Shown in pieces: positions 11,301-23,300 of a stretch of 64,000 bases of DNA (within the stretch, counting starts at the first letter, position 1; every line of letters starts with the position of its first letter). The notes under the pieces are model-generated. The model did not search any database, had not been told where the DNA came from, and saw only the letters and a program-made list of their open reading frames with translations. The position numbers and the translations under genes are program-made. The stretch is from Littorina saxatilis. Lineage: Eukaryota > Mollusca > Gastropoda > Littorinimorpha > Littorinidae. The stretch covers positions 71,644,126 to 71,708,125 of the forward strand of contig NC_090245.1 in NCBI RefSeq assembly GCF_037325665.1. The letters run 5' to 3'.

Positions 11301-14300
11301 AAATGAGTACGTGAAAGTGTCGCCTCAACTTTCACAAAAAGCCGGATATGACATCATCAAAGAAATTTATTCAAAAAATGGAAAACTTGTCTAGGGATAT
11401 TAGACCCAGGAACTCTCATGTGAAGTTTCATGAAGATCGGTCTAGTAGTTTTCTCGAAATCGCTCTACACACATACACCACATATTGATTCCCAGTCTAT
11501 GTTAAAACATTAAGTCAAAACTTGACTAAATATGAAAAGGAAAAAGACCACACGCACACGTTTGTGAGCTTCAACTGGCTTTAATGTGAATGGCTGTCCC
11601 CCTCCCCTGCATATTAGGCAGGTGGATGCTTGCTGAGTATTTTTGTGTATTTGTTCTTGTGTTAGTGTGTGCAGACAAAGGGGATAAGGCACTAGCAAGT
11701 CTGTACATAATTAAGTTGACCTGTTATCAACTGTTTTTCATCAACTATATTTTCAGATTCGATGCATGTCTGGTGGGAGGAACTTTTTCCAACAAGTCGT
11801 AGACAACATCAAGCAGGAGTTTACGAAGAACAAGGAAATGAAGGTATGGGGTGTGTATGGTGTATGAATCAACCCTATATTGCATTCATGGTGTGTGTAA
11901 GATGGTGCAACATCATTTGCAAAGATGGAGCCAATCACATGACGAGATCCTTCTTGCAGTTGTTACATCTTTGTGTGTCATACTCATCTGATGCTTCAGA
12001 AGACCTTTTAGTAATATTAAACTTGTTTTTCTCATTGCATGAAGTATCTTGCAAAGTTGAGCTTTAACTGAGAATGGGAGATGTGTGAAGTAGTTTATTA
12101 AATACAAATGGCTATGCCATTGTTCTGGTAATTGTAAAAGGAATGCATAAGGGGATAGCACATCAGTAAAGTGCATGGGGGGGTGGTGTGTACAGAAAGA
12201 GAATGAAATTGGGGTAAATTTACAAAGGATATGAACAGAATATCTGAAAAAACAGGGTCTTAAAAAAGAGGGAGTTTTAAATCAGGAGGTCTTCAAAGGG
12301 CTGTTTCGCTGTACAGTGAAACCCCCATTTTAAGACCTATACACATCTGAAAAATCAGGTCTTAAAAGGGAGGTAGTCTTAAAATAGAGGTACATTTACA
12401 GAGGTTATGAACAGAACATCTGAAAAAACAAGGTCTTAAAAAGGGAGGGAGTCTTTAATCGGGGGGTCTTAAAAGGGGGGTTCCACTGTATCACTGCATT
12501 TATCATATGTTCAATTTGTAAATTGGTTCTGTTGCAGGAAAACTTGAAAAAATTCAAACAAGAGACACAGAAGTTGGAGGAGTCGGATGCTCTGAAGAAG
12601 GCCAGACAAAAATTTGTAAGTTTGGCGGGTTTTATCAAGGAAGACAACTTACATCATGCTGTTGTTGATTAGAATTTGAATGTGATAATTGTATACCTGA
12701 TCACTTTATTTGTTAATTCTTTTAATTCTTTTAGCATTTGCTTTTTGTTTTAACAAGTTTGGTTTTGTGTCATTTCTGTTTGCTTTAGTGTTGGAACTGT
12801 TTTGTAGGTTGGGGATCATTCTTGTGATTATTTTTGTCCACAGGAAAGTATAGAATCTGACACAGCCTCCGTTAGGAAGACACTCGGTGAATTCAAAGGA
12901 AAAGTATCAGAGGTGAGTTGCTGCCCTTTGATTTCTAGTTTACAAAACAGCAGACCCGTTATAAAAGTGCATCTCTTTTGAAAATAGCAACCACAGCAAA
13001 CATTGCGGCAGTTTTGTTTTGTTTTATAACATTTTAGTAGTTAGAATAAATCAATCATTGTACTCATTTTTCCTTCCTTTTAACATTCGAATGGTTCACT
13101 TTTGACACAACGTTTTCACTTACAGAAATAGCCAAGATTGTGATTGATGGCAGTCAGTGATACATGTAGCAGATACACTTCATGCCACATGTTGTTGTCA
13201 GACAGTGGAAGAGCTGCAGAAGACAGAGTTGTTGAAGAAGGGGCACGAGATCAGCAAGGAACTGGGCAAGACGGCCGGCAAGGCTGCTGACAGCATCTCC
13301 AAGTCAGGAGAACAACTCAGCAAGACTGCTGCCTACAAGACTGTTTCTCAGGTGAGTGCTGGTATGGTTAAGCTGGGCTTTCAGTTGTAGTTTAAGGTGA
13401 TTTTTATTGGTTGCTGCCGAGAGTGTTAATTAGCATTGTTTTGGTAAAAGGACGACAGTTTTGGTTTCATACTGTGTTTTTGTCGTTTTTTATTTCACGG
13501 TATGGTGTACTAACTTAGGTATACATGTACTTACTTACTTACTGCCTTTCACGCCTGGTGGCGTGTAGGGCAGCAGGTATACATGTGACAGCTGATAATT
13601 TGTTTCTGGTTCATCTATATCTATATACGGCTTGTGTGTTTCTGTCTGTCTGTCTGTCTTTCTTCGCGATGCACGGCCAAAGTTCTCGATGGATCTGCTT
13701 CAAATTTGGTGGGCATATTCAGGTAGACCCCGGACACAATCTGCTTGATGAAAATGTTCAACACGTGCTCTCAGTGCGTAGCGCTGAACCGATTTTGGTT
13801 TTTCTGTACAGTAAAACCTGTGTCTAACGGACACCCTTGGGGAATGGTAATAGTGTCCCTATTAGACAGGTGTCCCTTCTTCACAGGTGGAGGGGCCGGG
13901 GCAATATTTTACAATGAGCACGTAAAATGAACAAGACACTTTTTGTCAGTCCTGTAGTATGTATTTATTGGATTGAACATGAGACTCACTGAAAATGTGA
14001 GTAAACAAATGATACATGTAGCAAACAACAACAACAACAACATCCCCCCCCCCCCCCCCCCCCCCCCACCTACCCCGTTCCCTACACACTCTGTGCATTC
14101 AAACTTACGCAAGTCGGACGTCACAAAGCTAAAAATAGCTGACTCTTCATCAGTCATTCAACAGGAAATTCCGCAGTGTGTCTCGACCAAATTGGGTCAG
14201 CTCTTGTTTCATGCAGTTTTTCTAGTCTCAGCATAAATGCATGGAACAGAAATTTAGCTGTGTTAAATATTGTTTCCTTCGAAGGATTGCTTACAAAGAG

Positions 14301-17300
14301 AGAGAGATCGAGAGAGAGATTAGTAGGAGGGGGGAAGGGGGGAGTGGTAAATGATGATTAAATTACATATTCCTACTCCGAATCACATGTAGCAGTTGAC
14401 TCAGTCTAAAGTGCTAGGTCTGAAAAGGCTACCCGTCTAAGGGGAGCAACCCCAACTAAAAAAGTGTAAACGTAGCTATGGTAATGACGACGCACCCAGG
14501 GAGTTACCTCCCCTCCTGCGTACCACGTCACTACTGCTACTGACCACGTGACCCCTATCATTCGACACTTCAGCTTTCTAGGGAGCAGGTCGTGAATTTT
14601 TTTTTTGGCTCTAGTGGAAGTTCGCTGTTTGGTGTTTGCTTAGACACCCACCGGCACCCACACACCCGTCTCTTCACCCGCTGCACTGGTAGTTGGTGAG
14701 CTCGTTCCTTTACTTGTATTGAACGTAATTTTTCAGTTGCTACTTGAAATTTTCGGCCACGTGTTGGTCACGTATTTTGTGGTAGCCATTTTGGAATTTT
14801 TGTCGCCATTTTGTTGTCAGCATGTCTGACGGAGATAAAAAGCGCGGCAAGGCTGATGTGAAGGGAAAAATTAAACCCAAGTCTTCCACTTCTGTCCCTA
14901 AGCCTATTTTGGTTGTTGTTTCCGACGCGGCTAACAATGCTGTTATGACGGTCCCTATTTCTGCCCCGAATGACCAGCCGGTTGCTGGGCAGTCTAATCA
15001 ACCTACGCGTACTGTTGTTTCTCGCTCGTCTTCTCTGCCGCTTGCAGATTCGGCGTCGCTGGTTTCATCGTTGCTTTCTTCGCTGGTTCCCGAGCTTCGC
15101 ACGTTGGTGAGGGAGGAGATGGTGCGTTCTAAGCCTTCGACTTCCGTTGTCCCGTCGTTGGCTTCCTTTCCGCTTCCGGCTGTGACGCTGTCCTTGACCG
15201 AGGTGGTTGCTTCTGCGCCTTCTACCGCTGTGGTTGGCGACGCAAGTAAGTTGGGCTGGTCCGTAGGTCCTCGTGAGACCGCTGGACGCTCCCTGCTGGG
15301 AAGCAGCCCTTTTCGGCGGGTTCACGACCCGCAAACCCCTGTTCGTTCTCACTTTGGCTTCACGGAAGACCATCGTGTTGATGAGCAATGGCGGCATTTG
15401 GTTCAGGCTTCGACGCTTCCGGCACTCGCCGGAAGCGTAGGTCCTCCGACGTACGCACCCGCTGGGGTCGTTTCCGGAGTCGACCAGCCGGTTCCGTCTG
15501 CTGCGCTTCCGGCACTCGCCGGAAGCATAGGTCCCCCGATGTACGCACCCACTGGGGTCGTTTCCGGGGTTGACCGGACGTGGCCCTCTGGGCATTCGGC
15601 CTTCCGGCTGCCGTCCACAGTGTCTGCGCTTCCGCTTTTCGCAGTCGCGTCTGATACTTTTCCGGCTCAGCCCGGATCTGCTGCTTCTTCCGCTTCCGCT
15701 TCCTCTCGGATGGCGGTCGCGGGGGGGCATCACCAGCCCTTTGGGCAGGTGTCTCAGCCCTGGCCGGGGCAGTCAGCGCTTCCGTCTTCGGTTGTTGCTT
15801 CGACTGCGGTTCCGGTTCCGGCGGCTGTGGGCATGCCGTCCTCTTACTCTTACCCTAGTCAGGGCATGAGTTCGGATGGTATTGGAGTGGACGGGTTTCC
15901 GGTTTCCGGTTACGGTGTTCACCGCCCTTCTACCAGCAACGTGGACTTCGGTCCTTCGCCGGATGTTTCGGATGTTCAGTCCGTCGCCAGCGAGGCTGCA
16001 CGTGTTGGTTATCCGGAGAGACTCAAAGTGGCACTGGAGGCCGCTGCCGAGGTCACTTCGAGATATTTCGCGGAAGGGGCTTCGGTCTCTTCGGCTGCCG
16101 CTTCGACGGCTCCGTCCGCGATGGCTGATTTTCGCTCTGGGAAGGAGGATGACTCATACTTCCGGTTTATGGAGTCTCCATCCATAGCTTTTCAGCTTTC
16201 TCAGGTTTTGGCCAAGCCATCTCCTTCCGGAAGCGGAATTCCTTCACTTCCGGTTCCGCTTCTCGTGCCTCACGGCTCAGTTCCGGAGCTGGCTCAGCAG
16301 TGGATGGCTTCGCCTTCTCAGGCTTCTGCATTCGCACTGTCGTCTCACAGGCGGTTGGTCTTGCAGAAGTCTCCTAGGAACTTGTTGGATGCGTTCGCTC
16401 TCCCGCGTTCATCTTTGACAGTTCCTCCGGAGATGCTTGCCTTGTTGGCCAAGCCTATCAAGAAGGATGACGGCGTGCTCTTTTCTGAGAACACGCTGAT
16501 TGCTTCTGAAGAGGCAGGGCGTCAGCAGCTGGAGCTTGCCTCCATTGCTGAGACTCTCATTCGGGCCCTCTCTCGTGCCCTCACTGATTCGCTGAATCCG
16601 TTCTCTCTCAGCGAGGATCAGGATGCGGATGATGTCTCCACTTTGTTGGCCGCTCTTGCGAGGGTCAATGAAGAACAGATGAGACTTTCTGCTGTGCACT
16701 ATGCGCACTCTGTTATGTGTCGTCGGGATCTCTTTCTGGCACACTCTCAGTTTTCGGATCAGGCGACCAAGGACACTTTGCGTGCCTCACCGGTCTTGGA
16801 GGGTTCCCTCTTCGGGCATCTCGTTTTCGACGCCCGAAGACAGGAAATTCAGGCAAACAGGGACCAGCAGTTCTCTGACTTTTCCCTGCACAGCCTTAAG
16901 CAGTCCAAGCAGTCTCAGCCTTCTCAGCCGAAGCAGGCTAAGGTTGCTGGCCCTCCCAAACCGGCAGACAAGGGTCGTGGACGTTCCTCTTCTCGGGGCT
17001 CGAGAAGACGACCGTCTTCCGGCAGGGGGAGAGGCGGCTCTGGAAGCAAGCCTCACCCCCAATGAAGTGCTCCCGATCTCCCCCCCACCCCGCCCTCCAC
17101 TCTGGTGATGGCGGGGGGCCCTTCCCGGGCACTTTCCCATTGGCTCGTGTCCATACAGAGTCAATGGATCGTGGGGGTCGTGAGGTCGGGCTTCCGTCTT
17201 CTCTGGAAAGATGGCAAGGCTCCTCTGGTCAGGCGTCCGCCGGCGTTCAGGCCTCCCTCCTCGCAGGAAGCCATTTCCGTCCTTCGGGCGGAAATAGACT

Positions 17301-20300
17301 CCCTGGTGCAGAAGGGCGCAGTGGAGAAGGTCCTCGACCACAGTTCCCCTGGGTTTTACGGACGGCTTTTCGCCGTCCCCAAAGCCTCAGGGGCATGGCG
17401 TCCTGTCTTGGACCTGTCATTCCTCAATACCTTTTTGAGGGAGATAAGGTTCAAGATGGAGACCATGGCTGTTTCTTTCAGCCTGCCTGCCCACACTCAG
17501 TTTCCCGAAACTTTCCCTGCTGCCAGCGAGCGCTGATAAGCGCAGCGACAGCCCAGGCTGGAGTTCTAAAATTACCACAGCGTGGGAAATTGATAACAGC
17601 GGTTGTGTGGCACAGGCATATCACAGCTGGGAAAACGTGTACTTTTTGTTTGTTACCTTTACTTATCGTCTCGTTTGTGTGGCTAATGCAAAACGGACAC
17701 CAGCTGAGAGACGACATTCTGACCTACACATCGATGCCAAACACGATGTGAATGGTTTTCAAGAGTCTGCACCACAGAGAGTTTGAATAAAGAGGAAAAA
17801 TCAGGGCTGAGTCGTGTGTTTGATTGTGTGTGTGAGACATGTAACATTTAAACAACAATAGAGATCGAACTATAGTTCTCACAACAAGGAAACATACATG
17901 CTGACAAAGTTTAGCATGCCTTGAATAAGAACAACTGACCTGTATTTAGGCATCCTGATGGGGGGTAGTTGTAGCGGGGCTCAGAAATAGGTCACCGACA
18001 CACTATTAGCTTGCCAAGGGGAGGAAGGTATAACGGTATTCCACAGGCACTCCTTAGCCCACTCAGATTACAGTGCAGGGATCACAGAGTTCCACTCATG
18101 TCAGATCGACACAGTTGTCACAATAGCACATTTGTTGATATTACACACATTATTGAGTTCACGAAGCAAAAAGACTGAACATTAATGTCAAACACACTTT
18201 GTAATTCATGCCCAAAACACTTTTATGGCATGACAAATAACAGGGCGACAGTAGGTAAAAATGCAGTTTATGTTGTTTTCCTCTTCTGTACAGCTGGTAT
18301 CACAGAGTGGAGTGCAGGTGACACGAGGGTCATATGCTCGGTCATTATTAACCTGAGCTTTGCCTCCTCCGTTTGCAGTCCGTATGTTCTGCTTTTTAAA
18401 ATGTTTACTGTGGCGTGTGTTTCTTCTCCTCCCTGTTCGCCATGCAAAGCAAGACCAAAGCCCCAATCCCTCATGAAGTCAATACAGTGACACTCCAAGA
18501 TGTGAAGTTTGGGAATAATTTTGCTGGGGAAGTTGAGCCGAAAGAATGTCATGTAGCCGTTGATGTTTTTAGCGATGCTTTGCAAGGTGTTGACAGTCCG
18601 GTAGGGTTGCTTGTGAGATACATCTCTGTGGATTTGTGAGTACAGTTCATTTAGTGTCTGGAACCTTTCGCTGATGTCATCTGCCTGTGCATGCAAAGTG
18701 TGGTCGTCTGTAGACTGCATGGCATTCCTGATGACACTGTCACAGATGTCTTGATACACGCCGTCCTTCAGGTAACGATGGCAGTGGTTGCCAACAAACG
18801 ACCTGCCGTGGTAGGCTTGTATGGTTATTTTGTTTTTCTTCAGTGCTATGTCGAGGCCAGATGTTGTTGGGCCACACAGGAATGGCAAATCTGCTTCTTC
18901 TTTCAAAACTTGAATTTCATCTTCAAACTCTTCTATCTTGCTAAGTATATCATTTCTTCGTTGCTGGAAATTGCTCAAAGTTTCATCACTACCAGGCTCT
19001 GAAAACACTGCCATTCCTTCAGCAAGACGCATTTCTTTTTCTTTACTTTTGATGTGGCGGAGCTTGTCAATGTACATTTCAAAGGGAGTGGGGTTTTCGT
19101 GGTTGCCATCCTCCTCTGCAAGTTTGTCAGCTATGGCTTTGTCCAGTTCATGACACTGCTCTTCCAGGAGAGTGTGGTGTTTTTTCACGATCCCTAGCAA
19201 CAGGTGCAGGTATGGCGGTGCAACTTGTGCCACGTCAACTGTGAAGATGGGTTTTCTGATTACATTGTTGAAGCTCTTTGCATTCTTCTTCTCTTTCCCT
19301 GCTCTTTTGAAGCGCTGGTAATCTCTCCTCAGTGTGACGAGGTTCCTTTTTTCCGAGTGTGGCCGATCCTGGGGTGCTTTTTGTGTCTGCTGTTTTGTTG
19401 CTGTACACCACAGACACGGATGCACTCCTTGAGGACCCGACAGACCGAAGAGCTTCAACAAGAAATCGTAATCCCCAAACAAGAAAACGCGAATCTTTTT
19501 TCTTCGCCATTCCATGTTTTGGAGAGCATCAATTTGGTGTTTGAATGGTCGGAGAAGTCGCTCGAGGTTCTCTCGACTGTCCTTGCAGCTGGCCATGCAT
19601 ATGAGGAAGGTGTTGTGTTTGGAATTGGGGTTACGGAGGTTCGCAATTTGGAGCATGGCTTTAAAGCTGTTTCCTCCGTGGTCACCACCAATCTTCACCC
19701 ACACCTCATCATCTGGGATGTCGCCATGCCAGTCGAGGAGGCCTGCCGTTTGGTATTTGTCTAACAAGGCTGGCACAAATTCTGTTAAGTCTTCTATGTA
19801 TGCTACGGGTGTTGGAAGTTCTTCTTTCTGGTTGGTGATTTTATTTTCAAAAGACAGCGTTTTGTTTTCTATTTTGAGAGTCCCACAGGCTGCCTCTTTC
19901 TGCGTAGTTCTTTCCTTTTTCTCGCTTTCGTGCTTGACTCCAACGCTGCGCATAAAACGTTTAAACGTCCTATACTTCGACCAGCTGAGCCCAAGGTTGG
20001 TTCGCAGAGCTGTCCCCTGTCTCCTGGAAATTGCCAATGATCTCCTGTAACCTGCATGCTCTAAGATCTCATTTCTCCTGTCCTTGGTGGTTTTTCTTAT
20101 CTCCTCTGATAACTGTTCATTTGAATCTTGTTCTGTTCCACCTGAAATATTGGCTCTGACATTCGCAAGTTTTTTTGATCGTCGTCTTTTTACCGCTTCT
20201 GATGCTACTGTTGTGGATTTCCTTGGTTTGGTGACACGCATGAAATACAAAGGCTGCCCGCCTGTCGCACATCTGATTGTCTGATTGTCAGCTGAATGCT

Positions 20301-23300
20301 GCAATGATGTGCGGTTGAGCGCTGTCTGGTACCGTTGTTCGTCCTTTGTTAGTATTCCTGTTAGTTCTCTTTCGTCCCGTAAATGTTTGGCTTTAACGTG
20401 GGGTGATGTAGCGACATGTACTGTGTTTTCTTTGATTGTTTTTGCCGGTGGAGTTTTCTGCAAGGGAGAGGTCTGACAAGCGGTGCCTTGTGTCTGCTTC
20501 TTTGGCGGTGTTTGGTTGACAATTATTGGAGAAGTGCTATGTCGGGGAGATGTGCTGGCAGCGGTAGAACAAGCCTTGACAGGTGATGTTTGCGAGAAAG
20601 ATGTTCGAAGTTTCTTTGGAGTGGACGCCGCGGATGGTGGAAAAAATATATAATCAGTTTCAGCCGATGTACTTGGCATTTCAAGGTCCTGTTTTCTGGC
20701 ATTATGCTGGGTGACACTGGCAGAGTCTGCCTGCGTGCGTGCGGGTCTTTTCTTTCCACGTGCGCCTTTGGCTGGTCGCCCCCCTTTGCCCTGCTGTTGA
20801 AAACGAAAACACACTGAGCACCCAGTGACGCTAAGGTTTGAATTAAAATCAATCCAGATTGAATTTGATAACTGGATGTCGTTGTGTACATTCTGATTCA
20901 TCTCAGTTGATAAGAAGTTAGTTGACTGCATTCTTCCCATCCGACTGAAGCAGCTTTTACACATTGTTTTGGAATGCTTCAGATCTTGATCTTCTTCAAT
21001 TTTCTGTCCATAGCACTGGTTAATGTCTTGAATGTGGTTTCTGCACTTTATTGCTTTGCAAGGGTCGTCGTACCGTTTACTCACTCTACAGCCACATATT
21101 CTGCAGATACGATGTAGTCTCTCTTCGTGTAAATCTCTAGTATGTAGACGATCTTCCATTGCTACCCGTTAATATATTGTACGTGTCACGCTCACGCTTG
21201 TAACTTTCTCACACTATTAACACACACGTGAAAAACATTAACTGTCAAGTTTTTCTTCTTTTTCTGTCCTTCTTTGATTCCTTCTTTATTTCAACAAAAG
21301 TTGGTCTCCAAAACAAAAGAAGTAATAGCTATCACAGACCAGAACAAACCGTTTGTTGCACGTTTGTTGCTTAAAATCAACAACAAAATGAACAAATAAA
21401 ACTACACTGGCATACCTTGATATTCAACACTACACACACATTAAAGTAAATCTTCTCAAATGCTGTTTTGAACAGTCTACAATCCATGAACAACTCAGTA
21501 AATATAATCCACGGAACTGAATGTTGAAGCAAGTGTATCCTTTATTCTAACTGCATGGTGTGAACATCAGTCTCCCTGGGGGTATCTTATCTTGGCCAAG
21601 CAGACTACACATTCCATTTAAGCTGACTCACGTTACTCAAGCCCCAGAGCCCCCCCCCCCCCCCCCCCCATTCGCCTCAATTAGCTGTGCGACTGTCTGG
21701 CATCGGTCACAGGGTACCGTTATACCTTTCACCCCTCGGCTAGCTAGTAGCGTGTCAGTGACCTATTTCTGAGCCCCGCTACAACTACCCCCCATCAGGA
21801 TGCCTAAATACAGGTCAGTTGTTCTTATTCAAGGCATGCTAAACTTTGTCAGCATGTATGTTTCCTTGTTGTGAGAACTATAGTTCGATCTCTATTGTTG
21901 TTTAAATGTTACATGTCTCACACACACAATCAAACACACGACTCAGCCCTGATTTTTCCTCTTTATTCAAACTCTCTGTGGTGCAGACTCTTGAAAACCA
22001 TCCACATCGTGTTTGGCATCGATGTGTAGGTCAGAATGTACTCTATCAGCTGGTGTCCGTTTTGCAATAGCCACACAAATGAGACGATAAGTAAAGGTAA
22101 CAAACAAAAAGTACACGTTTTCCCAGCTGTGATATGCCTGTGCCACACAACCGCTGTTATCAATTTCCCACGCTGTGGTAATTTTAGAACTCTGGCTTGG
22201 GCTGGTGCTGCGCTTATCACGCTCGCTGGCAGCAGGGAAAGTTTCGGGAAACTGAGTGTGCGGCCTGAAACAGGCGTGAGACGCCAGCGTCGGTCAGGGA
22301 CTCTCTCCGCCCGGGAGATTGGGCGACCTCCATCGACCTGACGGATGCATACTTTCACATCCTTATGCATCCAGAAGACCGGAAATGGCTTCGTTTCCGG
22401 TGGGCAAGTCAGGTTTACCAGTTTCGCGCCCTTCCTTTTGGCCTGTCTCTCGCCCCTTGGGTCTTCACCATGGTCGTGAGACAGGTCTGCGCGCTGGTGA
22501 GGTCGCGGGGTGTCCGGCTACGTGCCTACCTGGACGATTGGCTCATCCTGAGTCAGAGTCAGGCGGGGTGCGAGCAGGATACCCAATCGGTTCTTCGGGA
22601 GGCCAACATGTTTGGCTTCTCGATCAACCGATCAAAGTCGGAGCTGACACCGTGTCAGACGTTCACCTACTTGGGAATGTCTTTCGACACGGTGGCTTGG
22701 ACGGTCCAACCCTCTCAGAAGAGGGTGGACAAGCTCCAGGCGTGCATACGCTCCACTTTGCCTCTCCCGAGGGCCTCCCTGCGGACTTTGGCCTCCATCT
22801 TAGGGCAGATGGAGTCCATGGCTCTCCTGGTCCCCTTGGGGAGGGTCCACAAACGTCCCTTTCAGCTGGCGCTGAAACCGTTCGTGGACTCTCCCACGGT
22901 GGATTGGAATGCCCTCATCCCTCTCCAGGGATGGTTCCAATCCGCTACCCTTCCGTGGCTGGACACGGAGTGGGTGAGCAGGGGCGTGCCGATAGCCCTT
23001 CCTGCCCCAGATTTGGACCTGTTCACGGACGCGTCCTTGGTGGGGTGGGGGGCTCACACAGACCAGCTGACTGCGTCAGGTCTGTGGTCGGCAGATCAGA
23101 GGATGCAGCACATCAACTTGCTGGAGCTAGAAGCCGTGGCTCTAGCTCTGGACAAGTTCCGGCCCTCCCTTCAGGCCAAGCATGTTCGTCTGTTTACAGA
23201 CAACACGACAGTGGCAGCTTACATCAACAAGCAGGGAGGGTCGCGGTCTCCGTCGCTTTCGGCCAGGGCCTGCGAGATCCTGATTTGGTGTTCAGAGCAT

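Larger units (their letters stand above)
17492..22260 (-). mobile_element. DNA transposon with ~546-bp TIRs, nested in the DIRS element
   Basis: A 4.77-kb element bounded by long inverted repeats starting CACACTCAGTTTCCCGAAAC. It carries one large open frame on the minus strand (18268-21159) and little else. CAC-starting termini are a feature of the CACTA/Mirage/Chapaev (CMC) group, so I lean that way. I could not find a convincing target-site duplication: the flanks read GCC and CGG, or the TIR is slightly longer. It is younger than the DIRS copy it interrupts and may be autonomous. Confidence 0.88.

Noticed and set aside
15065-15733. Long minus-strand ORFs within the DIRS ORF1 region
   Set aside because: GC-rich shadows of the sense frame. 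The same applies to 16787-17341 and to the plus-strand frames at 19204-20050 opposite the transposase.
18268-21159. RAG1/Transib-type transposase
   Set aside because: The Cys-rich start suggested RAG1-like proteins, but the conserved Transib/RAG1 catalytic motifs are not visible and the termini start CACAC with CMC character.
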